A stretch of 64,000 nucleotides of DNA, from the NCBI GenBank assembly GCA_947644545.1, contig CANRZW010000001.1:1-64000 (forward strand). Direction: 5' to 3'. Source of the stretch: an uncultured Lachnospiraceae bacterium (GTDB lineage Bacteria > Bacillota > Clostridia > Lachnospirales > Lachnospiraceae). Each line of letters begins with the position of its first letter. Within the stretch, counting starts at the first letter, position 1. Of this stretch, positions 61,574 through 64,000 are shown piece after piece. The position numbers and the translations under genes are program-made. The notes beneath the pieces were generated by a model that was given only the letters and a program-made list of their open reading frames with translations, made no database searches and was not told the DNA's origin.

Positions 61574-62686
61574 TCATTCCATAATCTTCTCAAAATACTG
61601 CAGCCACAGGCGGTTTACCCGCTCAGGCGAAAGCCTCTTTTGTATCGCTGCCGCCTCCCGGCCGAGCCTGTCCGCATAATCCGGATCGCCAAGCAGGCGG
61701 TCCATAGCACGAACCAGCGCTTCCTCGTCTCCCGGCGGAATGATCAGACCGTTGACGCCATCCTCCATCAATTCCACGGTTCCACCGCTCGGCACATCCG
61801 TGGAAATAACCGGCAGTCCCGTAGCCAATGCCTCGATCAGCGCATTGGAGACCCCTTCCGAATAAGATGTCAGCAGAAAAAGCGCAGCCCGCTCGATCTG
61901 CCTTGCCACATCCGGAATCACACCGGGCATAAATACCTTCCCTGACACCCCCAGCTGCTCTGCCAGCTCCTGCAAATATTGTCGAAGCTCTCCTTCCCCA
62001 TATATTGTGAGCGTATGGCCCGGATAGCGGTCAGACAACGAAGCAAAAGCCCGTATCATCATTTCATGATTCTTGTTGGCATCCATGCGTCCCACCGACA
62101 CGATCCTTTGATCCCGTTCCCCTTCATAACGAGGACGTATGAAATCCGGGTTCAGGGAGTTTGGCAGGATCACTGCCTTGCGCTGTATCTTCTTATGGAA
62201 AAAATACCGGGACCGCTCTGTCTGCAAAATGATGCCGGCGGCAAACGGAAACAACAGATTTGCCAGCATACGCATCAGCCTGGTTGGGTACTCTTCCCTG
62301 GCTTCTCCCACCACCGAAACGACTGGTCTGGTTTTGGTGAACATTGTCGTAACAACTGTCATGAAATTATTTTTACCGATGCAAGATAACACCAGGTTTG
62401 CATCTTCCTGCTTCCATATCCTGTGCAGCTTACGGACACGGCGGCCGAAATTAACAACACGGCTGTTACTAAGTTCCTCCTCCGTCAGATCGGAGAGCAC
62501 TCTTTTGACTCCCTGCGGCAGAAGATATTCTTCCTCCTGCGGAAATTGATATTGCGTGACCATAGTCACCCGATATCCTTTCTGCTGAAAGTATTCTGAC
62601 AGATTTACGAACACACGCTCGGCGCCTCCCTTATGCAGGGAGCCTATATAAAAACATATGTGTTTTCCCGTTTCGACTTTTTTCAT
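61574..62686 (-). CDS. GT4 family glycosyltransferase (PglA/PglJ-like)
   Basis: 370 residues. FYIGSLHKGGAERVFVNLSE is the GGAER N-terminal motif common in PglA- and PglJ-like GT4 enzymes that build lipid-linked oligosaccharides. IVSVGRMDANKNHEMMIRAF starts the second domain. TSYSEGVSNALIEALATGLP carries EX7E and ISTDVPSGGTVELMEDGVNG follows. It is the first gene after a ~490 nt non-coding stretch, so it probably begins a transcription unit with the SGNH, asnB and GT2 genes. Donor unknown. Confidence 0.87.
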   Translation of the reverse strand: MKKVETGKHICFYIGSLHKGGAERVFVNLSEYFQQKGYRVTMVTQYQFPQEEEYLLPQGVKRVLSDLTEEELSNSRVVNFGRRVRKLHRIWKQEDANLVLSCIGKNNFMTVVTTMFTKTRPVVSVVGEAREEYPTRLMRMLANLLFPFAAGIILQTERSRYFFHKKIQRKAVILPNSLNPDFIRPRYEGERDQRIVSVGRMDANKNHEMMIRAFASLSDRYPGHTLTIYGEGELRQYLQELAEQLGVSGKVFMPGVIPDVARQIERAALFLLTSYSEGVSNALIEALATGLPVISTDVPSGGTVELMEDGVNGLIIPPGDEEALVRAMDRLLGDPDYADRLGREAAAIQKRLSPERVNRLWLQYFEKIME

Positions 62687-62860
62687 GGCTCTTGCATAAA
62701 ATCCTTCATTTCATCTTTTTAAAATACTTTTTTCGCGATTTTCTTTCATTTTTCCTGCAAACTATGCAGTAGATATCCAATTTATTAAATCCATATTTAT
62801 TTTCACATTTTAAATTGTATGCGCAATTAACTCTATTCTCTGACTTCATTTTTCGATTTT

Positions 62861-62889
62861 ATTCTACAATACACAAGCTATTTTTTCAG
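62861..62889 (-). promoter_or_regulatory. Candidate sigma-70-type promoter for the 62686 gene
   Basis: On the minus strand CTGAAA (62889-62884) and TAGAAT (62866-62861) are spaced by 17 nt. The -10 matches TATAAT at five of six positions, the -35 matches TTGACA at four of six. Transcription would begin near 62854, leaving a leader of about 165 nt before the GT4 start. AT-rich background makes a chance match possible. Confidence 0.3.
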
Positions 62890-63034
62890 TATATCGCATT
62901 TCTTTCGTTACACCATCTTATATTTTCTTCAATTCTCCTGCCGCTGTTTTTCGCCCCTGTAAATCTCCCGATTCTTCCACGGGTTTCTCTTGTCTCTCAT
63001 ATTTCGACAGAATCCTTACAGGAATCCAAACCCG

Positions 63035-63060
63035 AAAACAGTCCGTCCCGGACCGTTTTT
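63035..63060 (-). terminator. Candidate intrinsic terminator hairpin, possibly bidirectional
   Basis: GTCCG (63041-63045), a TCC loop and CGGAC (63049-63053) form a short GC-rich stem. On the minus strand it is followed by TG then TTTT, and on the plus strand by CG then TTTTT. It lies about 120 nt beyond the stop of the AsnB-like gene at 63176. The stem is only five base pairs, so strength is doubtful. Confidence 0.45.
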
Positions 63061-63175
63061 ATCCCTTTGGCACTCGTATATCCGTACGATAGCAATATGA
63101 AATCACAGTGCATATTTTGCGTCTTACATATAGAGATAACATATGCTTCTTTACATTTCCCTGCGTGATACGACA

Positions 63176-64000
63176 CTACCAGGCATGACCCTTATAGAGC
63201 TGATACCACTGCTGAAATACATAAAACGCCCATATCATCTTGGAGTAATTAGCCCCTGTTGCCGATCCTGCATCCCCTGTCTTAATATACTTTCCGATCA
63301 GATCAGATACATACGCAGCGTCAAAAATATCCTGCCGTTTCAGATATTCATAACTACTGTAATCCATCAACTGTTCCAACAGCGGACCACGCAGCCACTT
63401 ATCAAGCGGAACACCAAAACCAACCTTCGGACGTTCCAGCAGCTGCCTTGGGATATAGTCATAGGCAATATCTTTCAGAATATATTTCTTCCTGCCGCCG
63501 GCATATTTATACCGATGCGGGATCCGGAAGGAATACTCCATCACCTCTTTATCCAGAATCGGACATCTGGATTCCAGAGAGTATTTCATGGCAGCGCGAT
63601 CCACTTTACAGAGGATATCTCCCGGAAGATAGGTATCCATATCCAACAGCATTCTACGGATCTGCCAGTCTTTCACCCCGTATCCGCTCTCGATCAGATA
63701 ATGAATCGGCAGCGCCTCTTGGCCCCCGGCCGTCTCCTTTACCATCGCCTTCGCTTTGATCAGATAATTACCGGCTCCAAACTGGGTCTTACTCTCCCGT
63801 TCTCTGTTCCCGGCAATCACGCGCACCTTGAAAGGCAGCTTCTCCTCCATGTGAATGTGCTTAAATCCGGGCAGCGAGCACAATCCATGTACCATTCCGC
63901 CCAATATGTCCAGTTTCTGTGCCTGGCCTACATTATCATAAATATTATAACCGCAGAAGAATTCGTCTCCGCCGTCCCCCGATAACGCCACCGTCACATG
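63176..64000 (-). CDS. Asparagine synthetase-like amidotransferase, partial (C-terminal part)
   Basis: The reading frame enters from the right edge and codes for the last ~274 residues of an AsnB-like protein. HVTVALSGDGGDEFFCGYN at the edge is the synthetase SGDGGDE motif, DILCKVDRAAMKYSLESRCP and ILDKEVMEYSFRIPHRYK continue as in the family, and RQLLERPKVGFGVPLDKWLR is the conserved C-terminal block. The glutaminase domain is outside the window and cannot be judged. It is similar in order but not in detail to asnB at 58469, so two distinct amidotransferases lie in the locus. A GTG at 63995-63997 is internal, not a start. Confidence 0.85.
   Translation of the reverse strand, partial: HVTVALSGDGGDEFFCGYNIYDNVGQAQKLDILGGMVHGLCSLPGFKHIHMEEKLPFKVRVIAGNRERESKTQFGAGNYLIKAKAMVKETAGGQEALPIHYLIESGYGVKDWQIRRMLLDMDTYLPGDILCKVDRAAMKYSLESRCPILDKEVMEYSFRIPHRYKYAGGRKKYILKDIAYDYIPRQLLERPKVGFGVPLDKWLRGPLLEQLMDYSSYEYLKRQDIFDAAYVSDLIGKYIKTGDAGSATGANYSKMIWAFYVFQQWYQLYKGHAW

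Larger units (their letters stand above)
62687..63175. other. Intergenic region of 489 bp, AT-rich, likely promoter and terminator region
   Basis: No convincing gene. The plus-strand reading frame from 62815 to 63168 is Phe/Leu-rich, lacks a ribosome site and resembles random AT-rich translation. The stretch holds a terminator-like hairpin near the 63176 stop and a weak minus-strand promoter candidate at 62861-62889. It is the longest gap between intact genes in the window and so a probable operon boundary. Confidence 0.6.

Noticed and set aside
62815-63168. Plus-strand frame of 117 codons in the intergenic region
   Set aside because: Phe/Leu/Ser-rich translation of AT-rich DNA, no ribosome site, no recognisable motif.

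Overview
This window is a 64 kb stretch of surface-glycan biosynthesis genes. All 50 recognisable genes and gene remnants lie on the minus strand, so transcription runs from high to low coordinates. I saw no tRNA, rRNA, CRISPR array, transposase, integrase or housekeeping block. Purine-rich Shine-Dalgarno sequences (GGAGG, AGGGAG, AAGGAG types), many 1-38 nt gene overlaps, an LtaS/OpgB-like phosphoglycerol transferase, and DltB/DltD-like acylation pairs without outer-membrane export genes (no Wza, KpsD or Wzm/Wzt) point to a Firmicute. Within that, a gut-type Clostridia/Lachnospiraceae genome is most likely. This placement is an inference from content; no phylogenetic marker is present.

Layout in the direction of transcription: (1) 64.0-48.6 kb: a truncated AsnB-like amidotransferase at the edge, a ~490 bp intergenic region, a GT4, an orphan SGNH-like protein, a complete AsnB, a GT2, two GT11 fucosyltransferase-like genes flanking a PglK-type ABC exporter, a DUF6056-like membrane protein, DUF5672, a GT17 and a first Wzy/ligase-like protein. 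(2) 48.2-45.2 kb: an AT-rich module with a small membrane protein, an OpgB/LtaS-like phosphoglycerol transferase and a GDPD-like membrane phosphodiesterase. (3) 45.2-30.7 kb: a textbook Wzx/Wzy cluster with an initiating phosphoglycosyl transferase, GT4, GT2, GT11, GT2, pyruvyl transferase, Wzx flippase, GH88/105-like hydrolase, Wzy, a TagA-GT4 fusion and a GT4. (4) 30.7-17.5 kb: a radical SAM/SPASM protein, GT4, GT-D, serine-acetyltransferase-like protein, second PglK-type exporter, membrane protein, GT2 + DUF2304, GT4, GT2 and an MBOAT + SGNH O-acylation pair. (5) 17.5-2.1 kb: an AT-rich nonulosonic-acid module (GT4, GT-B, CMP-sugar synthetase/PseG fusion, NeuB-like synthase, GT-B, third PglK-type exporter), a pyruvyl transferase with a 12-G tract, a YfhO-like protein and a second MBOAT + SGNH pair. 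(6) 2.1-0 kb: a frameshifted remnant, a GT2 and a membrane protein cut short by a stop.

Taken together the locus could build several lipid-linked glycans: one initiating transferase, one Wzx, two Wzy-like polymerase candidates and three PglK-like flippases. It could decorate them with fucose, a sialic-acid-like sugar, pyruvate ketals, O-acyl groups, glycerol phosphate and possibly amides. The most notable signal is the 12-G tract inside the pyruvyl transferase at 7571-8686. Losing or gaining one G creates a premature stop, so this is a strong candidate for a phase-variable switch. Composition differs by eye between regions (AT-rich at 1-17.4 kb and 45.2-48.5 kb, GC-richer elsewhere), which suggests assembly from modules of different origin.
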